In this document: piece after piece, positions 9,216 to 17,670 of the stretch
Numbering within the stretch: the stretch's first letter is position 1
Layout of the letters: each line of letters begins with the position of its first letter
Source: Caballeronia choica
GTDB taxonomy: Bacteria; Pseudomonadota; Gammaproteobacteria; Burkholderiales; Burkholderiaceae
DNA: 64,000 nt
Direction: 5' to 3'
Assembly: GCF_001544535.1 (NCBI RefSeq)
Contig: NZ_FCON02000011.1
Span: 56,652-120,651 of the forward strand
Notes under the pieces: generated by a model
Database searches by the model: none
What the model saw: the letters and a program-made list of their open reading frames with translations, nothing else
What the model was told of the DNA's origin: nothing
Position numbers and translations under genes: made by a program

Positions 9216-9446
9216 ATGCCGCGCATCGCCAATCTCGCCGCGGAACCTGCGTATTCGTCGATCAACCGGCTGCTGCTGCGCAATCCGGCGATCGCCAACA
9301 TGCTCGACCTGTGCGCGGTATCGATCCCGTGTCACGCACCGGAGGATGCAACCGTGGCGCTGATGTTGATGGGACGACACATGTTCGATCGCCGGTTGCT
9401 TGCGATCGGCATCGGTGTCGAGGCAGTGGTGCGTCGAAACAACTAA
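9216..9446 (+). pseudogene. Amidase C-terminal remnant
   Basis: An open frame of 76 residues reading NRLLLRNPAIANMLDLCAVS, then IPCHAPEDATVALMLMGRH and DRRLLAIGIGVEAV. This is the C-terminal end of amidase-signature enzymes (the usual pattern is N-x-LDLCAVS-P...PVGLML-G...D-LLA-A-VE). About 400 upstream residues, including the Lys-cisSer-Ser catalytic triad, are missing, and a cupin gene ends two bases before. Pattern details such as VALMLMG instead of PVGLMLMG suggest drift. It is either a decayed gene or a retained fragment that cannot be catalytic. Confidence 0.7.
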
Positions 9447-9510
9447 CGTCGCGTTCGCCGCGTCCGCTTGATTCCGTTTTATTCCGATATTCGTGACGAA
9501 GGGGAGTTCC

Positions 9511-10743
9511 ATGTTCAAGCATCTGGCGTGTTCCGCCATATCCGTCGCCGCCGCCATGGTGTGTGCCGCCGTTCCGGACGCTGCCAGCGCGTCCAACCTC
9601 AGCGACGGCACAGTGACGATCGGCGTGCTCACCGACATGTCGTCGATCTTCTCCGACATTGGCGGGAAAGGCTCGGTCGTCGCCGCGCAAATGGCCGTCG
9701 ATGATTTCGGCGGCAAAGTGCTCGGCGCGCCGGTCAAGGTGATCAGCGCCGATCACCAGAACAAGACCGACGTGGCCGCAACCGTCGCGCGCGACTGGTT
9801 CGACAACCAGCATGTCGATATGGTCGAGGACATGCTGCCTTCTTCCGTCGCGCTGGCGGTGTCGAATGTCGCGAAGGAAAAGCACCGGATCGCGATCGCG
9901 AGCGGCGCGGGCACGACCAAGCTCAGCAACGAGGCGTGCTCGCCCTACACGATCCAGTACTCGTACGACACCTATGCGTTGACGACGAGCCTCGTCAAGG
10001 CGATGGCTCGCGCTGGCGACAACTCGTGGTACTTCCTGACCGTCGACTATGCGCTCGGCGCGTCGCTGGAGAAGGATTCGGTGGCGGCGCTCAACGCGGC
10101 TGGCGGCAAGGTGGCCGGTGAGTCCAAACACCCGATGAACGCGTCGGACCTGTCCTCGTATCTTTTGCAGGCACAGGCGTCGCACGCAAAGGTGATCGGC
10201 CTTGCCAACGCGGGCGCCGACACGGTGAACGCGATCAAGACCGCGCGCGAATTCGGCATCACGGCGCCGGGCAAGCAAAAGATCGCCGGCCTGCAGATGT
10301 TCATCAGCGACGTCCACAGCCTCGGCCTGCAGTCCGCCCAGGGAATGATGCTGACGACGCCGTTCTACTGGGATCGCGATGACGAGAGCCGCGCGTGGTC
10401 CCAACGCTTCTACGCGAAGACCGGCCGCATGCCGACCTTCGTACAGGCGGGCGTGTACTCGTCGACGCTTCATTACCTCAAGGCCGTTCAGGCGAGCGGC
10501 ACCGATGCCTCCGACGCCGTGCTCGCGCAGATGCGCAAGACGCCCGTCAACGATTTCTTCGCGAAGAACGGGACGATCCGCAGCGACGGCCTGATGGTTC
10601 ACGACATGTATATCGCCGAGGTGAAGAGCCCGCAGCAATCGAAGAAGCCGTGGGATTACTACACGATCAAGCAGACCATTCCCGCGCAGGAGGCGTTCGC
10701 GCCGCTCAGCGCAAGCCATTGCGCGCTGGTCGCCGCGAAGTGA
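9511..10743 (+). CDS. Periplasmic substrate-binding protein, LivJ/ANF-receptor type
   Basis: A 410-residue binding protein for the downstream LivGFHM system. The signal peptide is MFKHLACSAISVAAAMVCAA with cleavage probably after ASA. The mature start VTIGVLTDMSSIFSDIGGKG and later DHQNKTDVAA and FLTVDYALGASLE are typical of type-I periplasmic binding proteins. The start at 9511 has GGGGAG upstream; the longer start at 9493 would precede that site. Such proteins near aromatic catabolic genes often bind aromatic acids rather than branched-chain amino acids; the ligand here is unknown. Confidence 0.92.
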   Translation: MFKHLACSAISVAAAMVCAAVPDAASASNLSDGTVTIGVLTDMSSIFSDIGGKGSVVAAQMAVDDFGGKVLGAPVKVISADHQNKTDVAATVARDWFDNQHVDMVEDMLPSSVALAVSNVAKEKHRIAIASGAGTTKLSNEACSPYTIQYSYDTYALTTSLVKAMARAGDNSWYFLTVDYALGASLEKDSVAALNAAGGKVAGESKHPMNASDLSSYLLQAQASHAKVIGLANAGADTVNAIKTAREFGITAPGKQKIAGLQMFISDVHSLGLQSAQGMMLTTPFYWDRDDESRAWSQRFYAKTGRMPTFVQAGVYSSTLHYLKAVQASGTDASDAVLAQMRKTPVNDFFAKNGTIRSDGLMVHDMYIAEVKSPQQSKKPWDYYTIKQTIPAQEAFAPLSASHCALVAAK

Positions 10744-10819
10744 CGGAATAGCTGAATAACCGAATAACCGCGGACGAGAGCGGCGCTGTCGCGAACCCGT
10801 CCGCCAACAGGAGCATCCG

Positions 10820-11509
10820 ATGAAAGCAATCACGTTCGATATCGCGGGCCGCAACGGCTGGTGCGAACGCACGATCGCGATCCACACGCTCGTCATCGCG
10901 GGCTGGACCGGCCGCGATACGGTCGCGATGGAGAAGCACATCCGCGAACTGGAGGAGCTCGGCGTGAAGCGGCCGGCCTATACGCCGGTCTTCTACCGCG
11001 TCGCGGCGGACCGGCTCAGCGTCGCACCGACGATGCAGGTGACGGGCGAGGAGAGCAGCGGCGAGGTGGAATTCGTACTGGTGAAGGACGGCGGCGAAAC
11101 GTATGTCGGCATCGCGTCCGATCACACGGATCGCCAGGTCGAGACCTACGGCATCACCGTGTCGAAACAGATGTGCGACAAGCCGTGCTCGAACACGCTG
11201 TGGCGCCTGAGCGACGTGGCCGGTCACTGGGACGAACTGCTGTTGCGCTCGTACGCGACCATCGATGGCGAGCGCGTGCTCTACCAGGAAGGCAAGGTGA
11301 CGGCGATGCGCGCACCGCAGGACCTGCTCGACCAGTTCGCGCAACGCGGCGGCCGGTTCGTCGACGGGACCGCGATGCTGTGCGGCACGCTCGCGGCGAT
11401 CGGCGGGATTCGCCCGGCGGAGCGCTTCGAGTTCGTGCTCGAAGACCCGGTGCTGGGCCGGACGCTGCGCCATGCATATTCAATCGAGACGCTGCCGGTG
11501 GCGGGCTGA
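10820..11509 (+). CDS. DUF2848-family protein
   Basis: A 229-residue protein matching DUF2848 as I recall it: VGIASDHTDRQVETYGITVS, KQMCDKPCSNTLWRL, HWDELLLRSY, GTAMLCGTLAAIGGI and the terminal FEFVLEDPVLGRTLRHAYSI. The family is thought to share the fumarylacetoacetate-hydrolase-like fold, so hydrolysis or isomerisation of a keto acid is possible, but no activity is established. CAACAGGAG precedes the ATG. It sits inside the operon between binding protein and ATPase, so it is probably a catabolic step for the imported compound. Confidence 0.85.
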   Translation: MKAITFDIAGRNGWCERTIAIHTLVIAGWTGRDTVAMEKHIRELEELGVKRPAYTPVFYRVAADRLSVAPTMQVTGEESSGEVEFVLVKDGGETYVGIASDHTDRQVETYGITVSKQMCDKPCSNTLWRLSDVAGHWDELLLRSYATIDGERVLYQEGKVTAMRAPQDLLDQFAQRGGRFVDGTAMLCGTLAAIGGIRPAERFEFVLEDPVLGRTLRHAYSIETLPVAG

Positions 11510-11528
11510 CTCGGCAAGGAGAGTAGCG

Positions 11529-12299
11529 ATGGCGGATGCAGACCTGATTCTGGAGACGAGACGTCTCACCAAGCAGTTCAACGGCTTCACCGCGGTCAAT
11601 GGCGTCGACTTGCGCGTTCGGCGCGGCACGATCCACGCGCTGATCGGGCCGAACGGCGCCGGGAAGACCACATGCTTCAACCTGTTGACCAAGTTCCTGA
11701 CGCCGAGTTCGGGGCAGATTTTCTTCGACGGTCACGAAATCACGCGTGCGGCGCCCGCATCGATCGCCCGCCGCGGGGTGGTTCGATCGTTCCAGATTTC
11801 CGCCGTCTTCCCGCATTTGAGCCTGGTCGAGAACGTGTCGATCGGATTGCAGCGGGCGCTCGGCGTGTCGTTCCGCTTCTGGACGAGCAGCGCCGCGCTG
11901 GGTCGCCTTCGGGAGCGCGCGCTCGCGCTGCTCGACGAGGTGGGCCTCGCCGCCCATGCCGACCTCAAGACCGCCGAGTTGTCCTACGGCCACAAGCGCG
12001 CGCTGGAAATCGCCACGACGCTGGCAATGGACCCGGTGCTGATGCTGCTCGATGAGCCGACGCAAGGGATGGGACACGAGGACGTCGATCGGGTCACGGC
12101 GCTCATCAAGAAGGTGTCGGCCGGCCGGACGATCCTGATGGTCGAGCACAACATGAAGATCATCTCGAGCATCTCGGACACGATCACCGTTCTGCAGCGC
12201 GGTGAGATCCTGGCTGAAGGCGCCTACGAGACGGTCTCCGCCGATCCGCGGGTCAAGGAAGCCTACATGGGGACTGAAGATGGATCGCTTGAACATTGA
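11529..12299 (+). CDS. livG: ABC transporter ATPase, LivG type
   Basis: A 256-residue nucleotide-binding subunit. Walker A is GPNGAGKTT, the signature is LSYGHKRALEIA, and Walker B is VLMLLDEPTQGM, followed by the switch His in MVEHNMKII. The start at 11529 is preceded by AAGGAGAG; upstream in-frame starts lie inside the DUF2848 gene. It ends 20 bases inside the next ATPase gene, indicating translational coupling. It pairs with LivF to power the LivHM channel. Confidence 0.94.
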   Translation: MADADLILETRRLTKQFNGFTAVNGVDLRVRRGTIHALIGPNGAGKTTCFNLLTKFLTPSSGQIFFDGHEITRAAPASIARRGVVRSFQISAVFPHLSLVENVSIGLQRALGVSFRFWTSSAALGRLRERALALLDEVGLAAHADLKTAELSYGHKRALEIATTLAMDPVLMLLDEPTQGMGHEDVDRVTALIKKVSAGRTILMVEHNMKIISSISDTITVLQRGEILAEGAYETVSADPRVKEAYMGTEDGSLEH

Positions 12300-13050
12300 A
12301 CGGCTGGACGGCGCGGCCGTGGCAAAGGAAAGCGCGGCAGGCGCTGACGCGTTGAGCGTCACCGGGCTGCACGCGTGGTACGGGGAATCGCACATCCTGC
12401 ACGGCGTCGATCTGCGCGCGGCGCGCGGCGAGGTGGTGACACTGCTTGGCCGCAACGGGTCAGGGCGCAGCACGACCCTCAAGGCGATCATGGGGCTGAC
12501 CGGCACGCGGCGCGGCTCGATCCGCGTCGACGGCCGCGAGACCATCGGCATGCCGCCGCAAGGCATCGCCCGGTTGGGCACCGGCTACTGCCCGGAGGAG
12601 CGCGGCATCTTCGCGGGATTGTCCTGCGAAGAGAACCTGCTGCTGCCGCCGCTCGTGCGGGGAGCGACGATCACGCCCATGCCGCTCAGCGAGATCTACG
12701 AGATGTTTCCGAACCTTGCCGAGCGCCGCGCAAGCCAGGGCACGCGTCTGTCCGGCGGCGAGCAGCAGATGCTGGCGATCGCGCGGATTCTCCGCACCGG
12801 CGCGAACCTGCTGCTGCTCGACGAAATCTCGGAGGGCCTCGCGCCGGTGATCGTGCAAATGCTCGCGCGCGTCATTGCGAAGCTCAAATCGCGCGGCTAC
12901 ACGATCCTCCTGGTCGAGCAGAACTTCCGGTTCGCGGCGCCGCTCGCCGATCGCTTTTACGTCATGGAGCACGGCGCGATCGTGGAAAGCTTCGATGCCG
13001 CGCGTCTCGGCGAAAAGATGCACACGCTCCAGTCCCTGCTCAACGTCTGA
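12280..13050 (+). CDS. livF: ABC transporter ATPase, LivF type, with Arg in Walker A
   Basis: A 256-residue second ATPase. The Walker A motif reads GRNGSGRST, so the usual catalytic lysine is Arg63. The signature LSGGEQQMLAIAR is intact and Walker B is LLLLDEISEGLAP (Ile where Pro is usual). The switch histidine position reads LLVEQNF (Gln), common in LivF. I recall GRT-type variants in LivF-like proteins, so the subunit may be active or may be the degenerate half of an asymmetric pair with LivG. Its start overlaps livG by 20 bases. Confidence 0.92.
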   Translation: MDRLNIERLDGAAVAKESAAGADALSVTGLHAWYGESHILHGVDLRAARGEVVTLLGRNGSGRSTTLKAIMGLTGTRRGSIRVDGRETIGMPPQGIARLGTGYCPEERGIFAGLSCEENLLLPPLVRGATITPMPLSEIYEMFPNLAERRASQGTRLSGGEQQMLAIARILRTGANLLLLDEISEGLAPVIVQMLARVIAKLKSRGYTILLVEQNFRFAAPLADRFYVMEHGAIVESFDAARLGEKMHTLQSLLNV

Positions 13051-13072
13051 ATGTCTGAACGGAACCATCGTC

Positions 13073-13957
13073 ATGGAACTCCTGGGAATACCGCTCGCGG
13101 CAATGTCGAGCCAACTCGTCCTCGGCCTGATGAACGGCTGCTTCTACGCCGTGCTGAGCCTCGGCCTCTCGGTCATCTTCGGCTTGCTCAATGTCATCAA
13201 CTTCACGCATGGCGCGTTCTTCATGCTCGGCGCGCTCTTCGCATGGATGGGCACGACCTATCTCGGTCTCGGCTACTGGCCGATGCTGATCTGCGCGCCC
13301 GTCGCGGCGGGCGTGCTCGGGATGCTCGTCGAGCGCACGATGCTGCGCCGGATCTACGCGCTCGATCCGCTGTACGGGCTGCTGCTCACGCTCGGCGTGA
13401 CACTGATCATCGAAGGCATATCGCGCTCTGCGTATGGCGCGTCGGGCATGTCGTATGCCGCGCCTGAAGGGCTGATGCGTCCCGTGGACCTCGGCTTCAT
13501 GATGCTGCCCGGCTATCGCGCGTGGGTGGTGGCAGCGTCGCTCGCTGTGTGCGCCGGCGCGTGGTGGGCGATCGAATGCACGAAGCTCGGCGCACTGCTG
13601 CGCGCGGCCACCGAGAACCCGCGGCTCGTGGCGGCATTCGGCGTCAACGTGCCGGGCATGGTCACGCTGACCTACGGGCTCGGCGTGGCCATCGCGGCCC
13701 TGGCCGGCGTGCTGGCGGCGCCCGTCGTGCAGGTCTCGCCGCTGATGGGGCAGAGCGTCATCATCACCGTGTTCGCGATCGTCGTGATCGGCGGAATGGG
13801 TTCGATCGCCGGTTCCGTGCTCACGAGTCTGGGCCTCGGCGTAATCGAAAGCCTGACGAAGATGTTCTATCCGGAAGCGTCGGCGACGGTCGTGTTCGTC
13901 GTGATGGCGCTCGTCCTGCTCGTGCGTCCCGCCGGGCTGTTTGGTCAAGTCAAGTGA
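13073..13957 (+). CDS. livH: ABC transporter permease, LivH type
   Basis: A 294-residue inner-membrane permease with about eight hydrophobic helices. Motifs GLMNGCFYAVLSLGLSVIFG, LLNVINFTHGAFFMLGA and the late FAIVVIGGMGSIAGSVLTSL (the EAA-like loop) identify LivH. The start at 13073 gives MELLGIPLAAM directly before the first helix; ATGs further up lie in livF. The 22-bp gap to livF and 8-bp gap to livM mark one operon. Confidence 0.94.
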   Translation: MELLGIPLAAMSSQLVLGLMNGCFYAVLSLGLSVIFGLLNVINFTHGAFFMLGALFAWMGTTYLGLGYWPMLICAPVAAGVLGMLVERTMLRRIYALDPLYGLLLTLGVTLIIEGISRSAYGASGMSYAAPEGLMRPVDLGFMMLPGYRAWVVAASLAVCAGAWWAIECTKLGALLRAATENPRLVAAFGVNVPGMVTLTYGLGVAIAALAGVLAAPVVQVSPLMGQSVIITVFAIVVIGGMGSIAGSVLTSLGLGVIESLTKMFYPEASATVVFVVMALVLLVRPAGLFGQVK

Positions 13958-13965
13958 GGTGGATG

Positions 13966-15003
13966 ATGGGTAATCGCACTGCAGGCGTTGTCGTGTTGGC
14001 CGCTCTGGCCGTGGCTCCCTGGCTCGGAGCGTATCCGGTGTTCCTGATGAAGCTGATGTGCTTCGCGCTGTTCGCTTGCTCGCTGAATCTGCTGCTCGGC
14101 TACGTCGGCCTGTTGTCGTTCGGCCATGCTGCGTTCTTCGGCGGCGCCGCGTATGTCGCGGGCAGCGCGCTGCGCGACCACGGTGTCTCGCCCGAACTTG
14201 CGCTGCTGCTCGGCACGGGCGTGGGCGCGGCGCTCGGGTTCGTGTTCGGACTGGTCGCGATTCGCCGCAAGGGCATCTACTTTGCGATGGTGACGCTCGC
14301 GCTCGCGCAAATGATCTACTTCTTCTGCGTGCAGGCGCCATTCACGGGCGGCGAGGACGGCCTGCAGGGCGTGGGTCGCGGGCGGCTGTTCGGTGCGATT
14401 TCGCTCGACGACGACCTGACGCTCTACTTCGTCGTGCTCGCGATCTCGGCTGCGGCATTCGTCTTCATCGGGCGCGTCGTCGATTCGCCGTTCGGCAAGA
14501 TCCTGACCGCGCTGAAGGAAAACGAGGCGCGCACGATTTCCCTCGGCTACGACGTCGATCGTTTCAAGCTGCTCGCGTTCGTGATTTCGGCGGCGCTCGC
14601 GGGCCTCGCGGGCGCGATGAAGACGCTCGTGCTCGGCTTCGCGACGCTGTCCGACGTGCACTGGACGATGTCGGGCGCCGTGATCCTGATGACGCTGCTT
14701 GGCGGACTCGGCACGCGGCTCGGGCCGGTCGTGGGCGCGGTGATTGTCGTCGGGCTGGAGACCAAGCTCGCCGCGTTCGGCACATGGCTCGCGGAGCTGA
14801 CGCATATCGCGTGGTTTCAGGGCCTCGGCGAATCGGCCAGCATCGTCACCGGCGTGATGTTCGTCGTCTGCGTGCTGTTGTTCCGGCGCGGCATAGTCGG
14901 CGAAGGCGCCCGGTGGCTGGCGCGTCGCGAGGATGCACGGGGGGGGGGGCGTTCGGGCGGCTCGTGCAGCGGGGGTGAAGTCGGGCGTCGCTTCCTGCGC
15001 TAG
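13966..15003 (+). CDS. livM: ABC transporter permease, LivM type
   Basis: A 345-residue partner permease with roughly nine to ten helices. Motifs are NLLLGYVGLLSFGHAAFFGG, AIRRKGIYFAMVTLALAQ, the cytoplasmic LKENEARTISLGYD and GAVILMTLLGGLGTRLGP. Two start codons are in tandem (13963 and 13966); the second is better spaced from GAGGTGG. The last 25 or so residues (REDARGGGRSGGSCSGGEVG...) are low-complexity and unlike LivM. They begin at an 11-base G run (14939-14949), so the true family end is probably near GEGARW and the tail may vary by slippage. Confidence 0.92.
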   Translation: MGNRTAGVVVLAALAVAPWLGAYPVFLMKLMCFALFACSLNLLLGYVGLLSFGHAAFFGGAAYVAGSALRDHGVSPELALLLGTGVGAALGFVFGLVAIRRKGIYFAMVTLALAQMIYFFCVQAPFTGGEDGLQGVGRGRLFGAISLDDDLTLYFVVLAISAAAFVFIGRVVDSPFGKILTALKENEARTISLGYDVDRFKLLAFVISAALAGLAGAMKTLVLGFATLSDVHWTMSGAVILMTLLGGLGTRLGPVVGAVIVVGLETKLAAFGTWLAELTHIAWFQGLGESASIVTGVMFVVCVLLFRRGIVGEGARWLARREDARGGGRSGGSCSGGEVGRRFLR

Positions 15004-15072
15004 CAATCATCGTTCCACGGTCCGGCAGATGGCCAAGGTCGAGGAACCGCACCCGATCACACCGACGTGACA

Positions 15073-15109
15073 GTTATCCACCGTTTCTGTTGAAAGACTT
15101 GTGGATAAC
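15073..15109. other. Inverted pair of DnaA-box-like 9-mers
   Basis: GTTATCCAC (15073-15081) and GTGGATAAC (15101-15109) are perfect complements around a 19-base spacer. On the minus strand 15100-15108 reads TTATCCACA, the consensus DnaA box; on the plus strand 15074-15082 reads TTATCCACC, one mismatch. The pair lies between the convergent livM and deacylase genes. It may be a transcription-terminating stem, a DnaA-titrating site, or coincidence. Confidence 0.45.
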
Positions 15110-15173
15110 CCGCGCGGGATGAGACCAAGCGGCTGAATGAAAAGATAATTTTGCGCGTGACTCGCCTGGCGAC

Positions 15174-15201
15174 GGCGGGATGGCCGGATGCGCCTCCCGC
15201 C
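15174..15201. terminator. Stem-loop between convergent genes
   Basis: Arms GGCGGGA (15174-15180) and TCCCGCC (15195-15201) form a GC stem with a 14-base loop just beyond the deacylase stop codon and about 170 bp after livM. There is no clear U-tract, so termination is plausible but unproven; an AT patch (AAAGATAATTTT) lies about 20 bases to its left, in the direction of leftward transcription. Confidence 0.4.
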
Positions 15202-15206
15202 AGACC

Positions 15207-16184
15207 TCAGCCCGAAGCCGCGATCCGCTGCTCGATCCTGCCCAGCCTCACGACCGTCACGCCGGGTCGCAATTGCCTGAGCGACGGCATGACGAGCATG
15301 CAGTCGTCATAGGGCGTGACGACCGGTTCGCCATCGGACCAGCCGATCACGCTGCCCGCCTTGTCGAAGACTTCGAGGCCCGTATATGCCCCGGCGAACC
15401 TGAAATCCATGCTGCGGGCAACGACCGGCTCAGTCACGCGCACCACGAGCATTTCATCGGGCACCGGAGCGAACCAGTCTTGCGGCAAATCGCTCGAATC
15501 GACCACGCCCGACAACGCCAGAAACCGCGCGGTGACATTCCGAGCGACGCCGACAGCGCTCGCTTCCCAGTGCTGCCCGCATTCGATGAGCAGCGCGTTC
15601 TTCGGGCTCGCCGGATCGCCGAAACCCTCGTAATCGCGCATGCGGCGGCCTTCCGGATGGCCTTCGTCGCAGATGACCGTCGCGGGCGTGCCGAGCCTCG
15701 CCGACAGTTCGATGCCCTTCGCAAGCGGTCCCGCGACGATCAGCGGCGCGCTCTTCTCGTGCATCGAATGGAGGTCGAGCAGCAGGTCGACCGTATCGAT
15801 CACGGGGCGCATCGCGCGCGCGCGTTCGAGTTCGCTCGAGACACGCGACGTGTCGTCGAGGGTCTTCGCGGTCCACACGCGGTTGAAGTCCTGATCGACG
15901 AAGCGCGCGGCATCGGGCTTCGATGCATCGAAGCTTCGATAAGCCGCGACGTTCGCGAACGCCAGCGTGAGGCGTCCGCGTCGCGGGCGCAGCTTCGCGC
16001 GCAAAAGCGCATCGACGACGATGGCTCCGCACACTTCATTGCCATGCGTGAGCGCGTTGATCATCACGTGCGGGCCGGCCACGCCGGAGTCGAACGTATG
16101 CACGTAGGCAATGCCCGAATCGCTGTGCTCGTGAGCGGAGATGTCGGGAAACGTGAGTTCGATCGGATAGGCTTGCGTGCTCAT
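15207..16184 (-). CDS. AstE/AspA-family zinc deacylase (M14-like)
   Basis: A 325-residue succinylglutamate desuccinylase/aspartoacylase-family protein. The zinc motif is NALTHGNEVCG (His47, Glu50), the third ligand is in LLDLHSMHEKS, and a substrate-type arginine is in VDQDFNRVW. Members cleave N-acyl amino acids or related amides. Its start overlaps the GabD-type gene stop (ATGA), so the deacylated amine or amino acid probably feeds that route. The exact substrate is open: an N-acyl amino acid or acylated polyamine fits the neighbours. Confidence 0.85.
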   Translation of the reverse strand: MSTQAYPIELTFPDISAHEHSDSGIAYVHTFDSGVAGPHVMINALTHGNEVCGAIVVDALLRAKLRPRRGRLTLAFANVAAYRSFDASKPDAARFVDQDFNRVWTAKTLDDTSRVSSELERARAMRPVIDTVDLLLDLHSMHEKSAPLIVAGPLAKGIELSARLGTPATVICDEGHPEGRRMRDYEGFGDPASPKNALLIECGQHWEASAVGVARNVTARFLALSGVVDSSDLPQDWFAPVPDEMLVVRVTEPVVARSMDFRFAGAYTGLEVFDKAGSVIGWSDGEPVVTPYDDCMLVMPSLRQLRPGVTVVRLGRIEQRIAASG

Positions 16185-17653
16185 TCGAGTCCCCCTTGGC
16201 AGAGATACTTGATCGACAGGTAATCGTCGAGGCCGTACTTCGATCCTTCGCGTCCGTAGCCCGATTCCTTCACGCCGCCGAACGGCGCCGCCTCGCTGGA
16301 GATCGCCCCCTCGTTGATGCCGACGATGCCCGCTTCGAGCGCACGCGCCACGCGGTCGATGCGGCGCACGTCGTTGCTATAGAAGTACGAGGCAAGGCCG
16401 AACGGTGTGTCGTTGGCGGCGTGGATCGCTTCGGCTTCGTCGTCGAAGCGAAAGAGCGGCACCACCGGCCCGAAGGTTTCCTCGCAACTCAATTGCATCG
16501 CGCTCGTCGCATCGGCGAGCACGGTCGGCGCGTAGTAGTTCGGCCCGACCGATGTCAGGCGCTTGCCGCCCGTCAGCACGCGCGCGCCTTTGTGCACGGC
16601 ATCGTCGACGTGGCGCGCGATCTTGTCGATCGCGCGGGCGTTGATCATCGGGCCGATCTGCGCGTCGGGGTCGGTCGCGGGCGCGACCTTCAGCGCGGCG
16701 ACACGCCTGGCAAGCAGGTCGCCGAACTTCTCGTACACGCCCGACTGCACGTACACGCGATTCGGGCACACGCAGGTCTGCCCGCCGTTGCGAAACTTCG
16801 AGACGAGCAGGCCCGCGACGGCGGCGTCGAGATCGGCGTCGTCGAACACGATGAAGGGCGCGTTACCGCCGAGTTCCAGCGAGAGCTTCTTGAGCGTGTC
16901 CGCCGATTCGCGCGCGAGATACTTGCCGACCGGCGTCGAGCCGGTGAACGTGATCTTGCGCACGCGCCCATCATGCAGCCAGTCCGCGACGGCGGGAATC
17001 GCGTTCTCGCGCGACGCCGAAATCAGGTTGAGCACGCCGGGCGGCACGCCCGCTTCATGCGCGAGCAGCACGAGCGCGAGCGCGGTGAGCGGCGTGTCCT
17101 CGGCCGGCTTGCCGACCACCGTGCAGCCCGCCGCGAGCGCGGGCGCGATCTTGCGCGCGATCATCGCGAGCGGGAAATTCCACGGCGTGATCGCCGCGAC
17201 GATGCCGACGGGCTCCTTGATCGCGCTCATGCGCTTGCCGCGCTGCTGCTGCGGAATGATGTCGCCGTAGATGCGCGTCGCTTCGTCGGCGAACCACGCG
17301 ACATACGACGCGCCGTACAGCACCTCGCCGCGTCCTTCGGCGAACGGCTTGCCCTGTTCGAGCGAGACGAGCCGACCGAGCGCGTCGGCGTTTTCGAGCA
17401 TCAGTGCGTGCCAGCGATGCAGCACGGCGGCCCGCTCGCTCGGCAGCGCGTCGCGCCATGCGGGGAACGCGCGCGCGGCGGCGTCGGTCGCGGCGCGCGC
17501 GTCGGCCGCGCCGCTATCGGCGACATCGGCGATCACTTCGCCCGTCGCCGGGTTCGTCACGCCGAAGCGCTTGCCGCTGACGGCAGCGACCCACTTGCCG
17601 TCGATGAAATTGTCCGGGCGGATCAGGTCGCTCAATTCAAACTTGCGTGTCAT
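16181..17653 (-). CDS. gabD: Succinate-semialdehyde dehydrogenase (GabD type)
   Basis: A 490-residue NAD(P)-dependent aldehyde dehydrogenase. Catalytic residues are Cys294 in GGQTCVCPNRVYVQ (the CVCPNR pattern is typical of GabD) and Glu260 in SLELGGNAPF; the cofactor loop is ITFTGSTPVGK. The start at 17653 begins MTRKFELSDLIRPD; the frame continues upstream only as a shadow of the next gene. It is 17 bp downstream of the tartrate dehydrogenase gene in one leftward unit. Succinate semialdehyde from GABA, or a related semialdehyde from the aminotransferase nearby, is the likely substrate. Confidence 0.9.
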   Translation of the reverse strand: MTRKFELSDLIRPDNFIDGKWVAAVSGKRFGVTNPATGEVIADVADSGAADARAATDAAARAFPAWRDALPSERAAVLHRWHALMLENADALGRLVSLEQGKPFAEGRGEVLYGASYVAWFADEATRIYGDIIPQQQRGKRMSAIKEPVGIVAAITPWNFPLAMIARKIAPALAAGCTVVGKPAEDTPLTALALVLLAHEAGVPPGVLNLISASRENAIPAVADWLHDGRVRKITFTGSTPVGKYLARESADTLKKLSLELGGNAPFIVFDDADLDAAVAGLLVSKFRNGGQTCVCPNRVYVQSGVYEKFGDLLARRVAALKVAPATDPDAQIGPMINARAIDKIARHVDDAVHKGARVLTGGKRLTSVGPNYYAPTVLADATSAMQLSCEETFGPVVPLFRFDDEAEAIHAANDTPFGLASYFYSNDVRRIDRVARALEAGIVGINEGAISSEAAPFGGVKESGYGREGSKYGLDDYLSIKYLCQGGLE

Positions 17654-17670
17654 GGTGCGAACTCCTTGAT

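Noticed and set aside
9216-9446. A novel small protein downstream of the cupin gene
   Set aside because: Its sequence aligns by eye with the end of amidases, so a gene remnant is the simpler reading.
15073-15109. Replication origin
   Set aside because: Only two DnaA-like boxes are present, with no dnaA, dnaN, repA or parAB nearby and no clear AT-rich unwinding region with further boxes.
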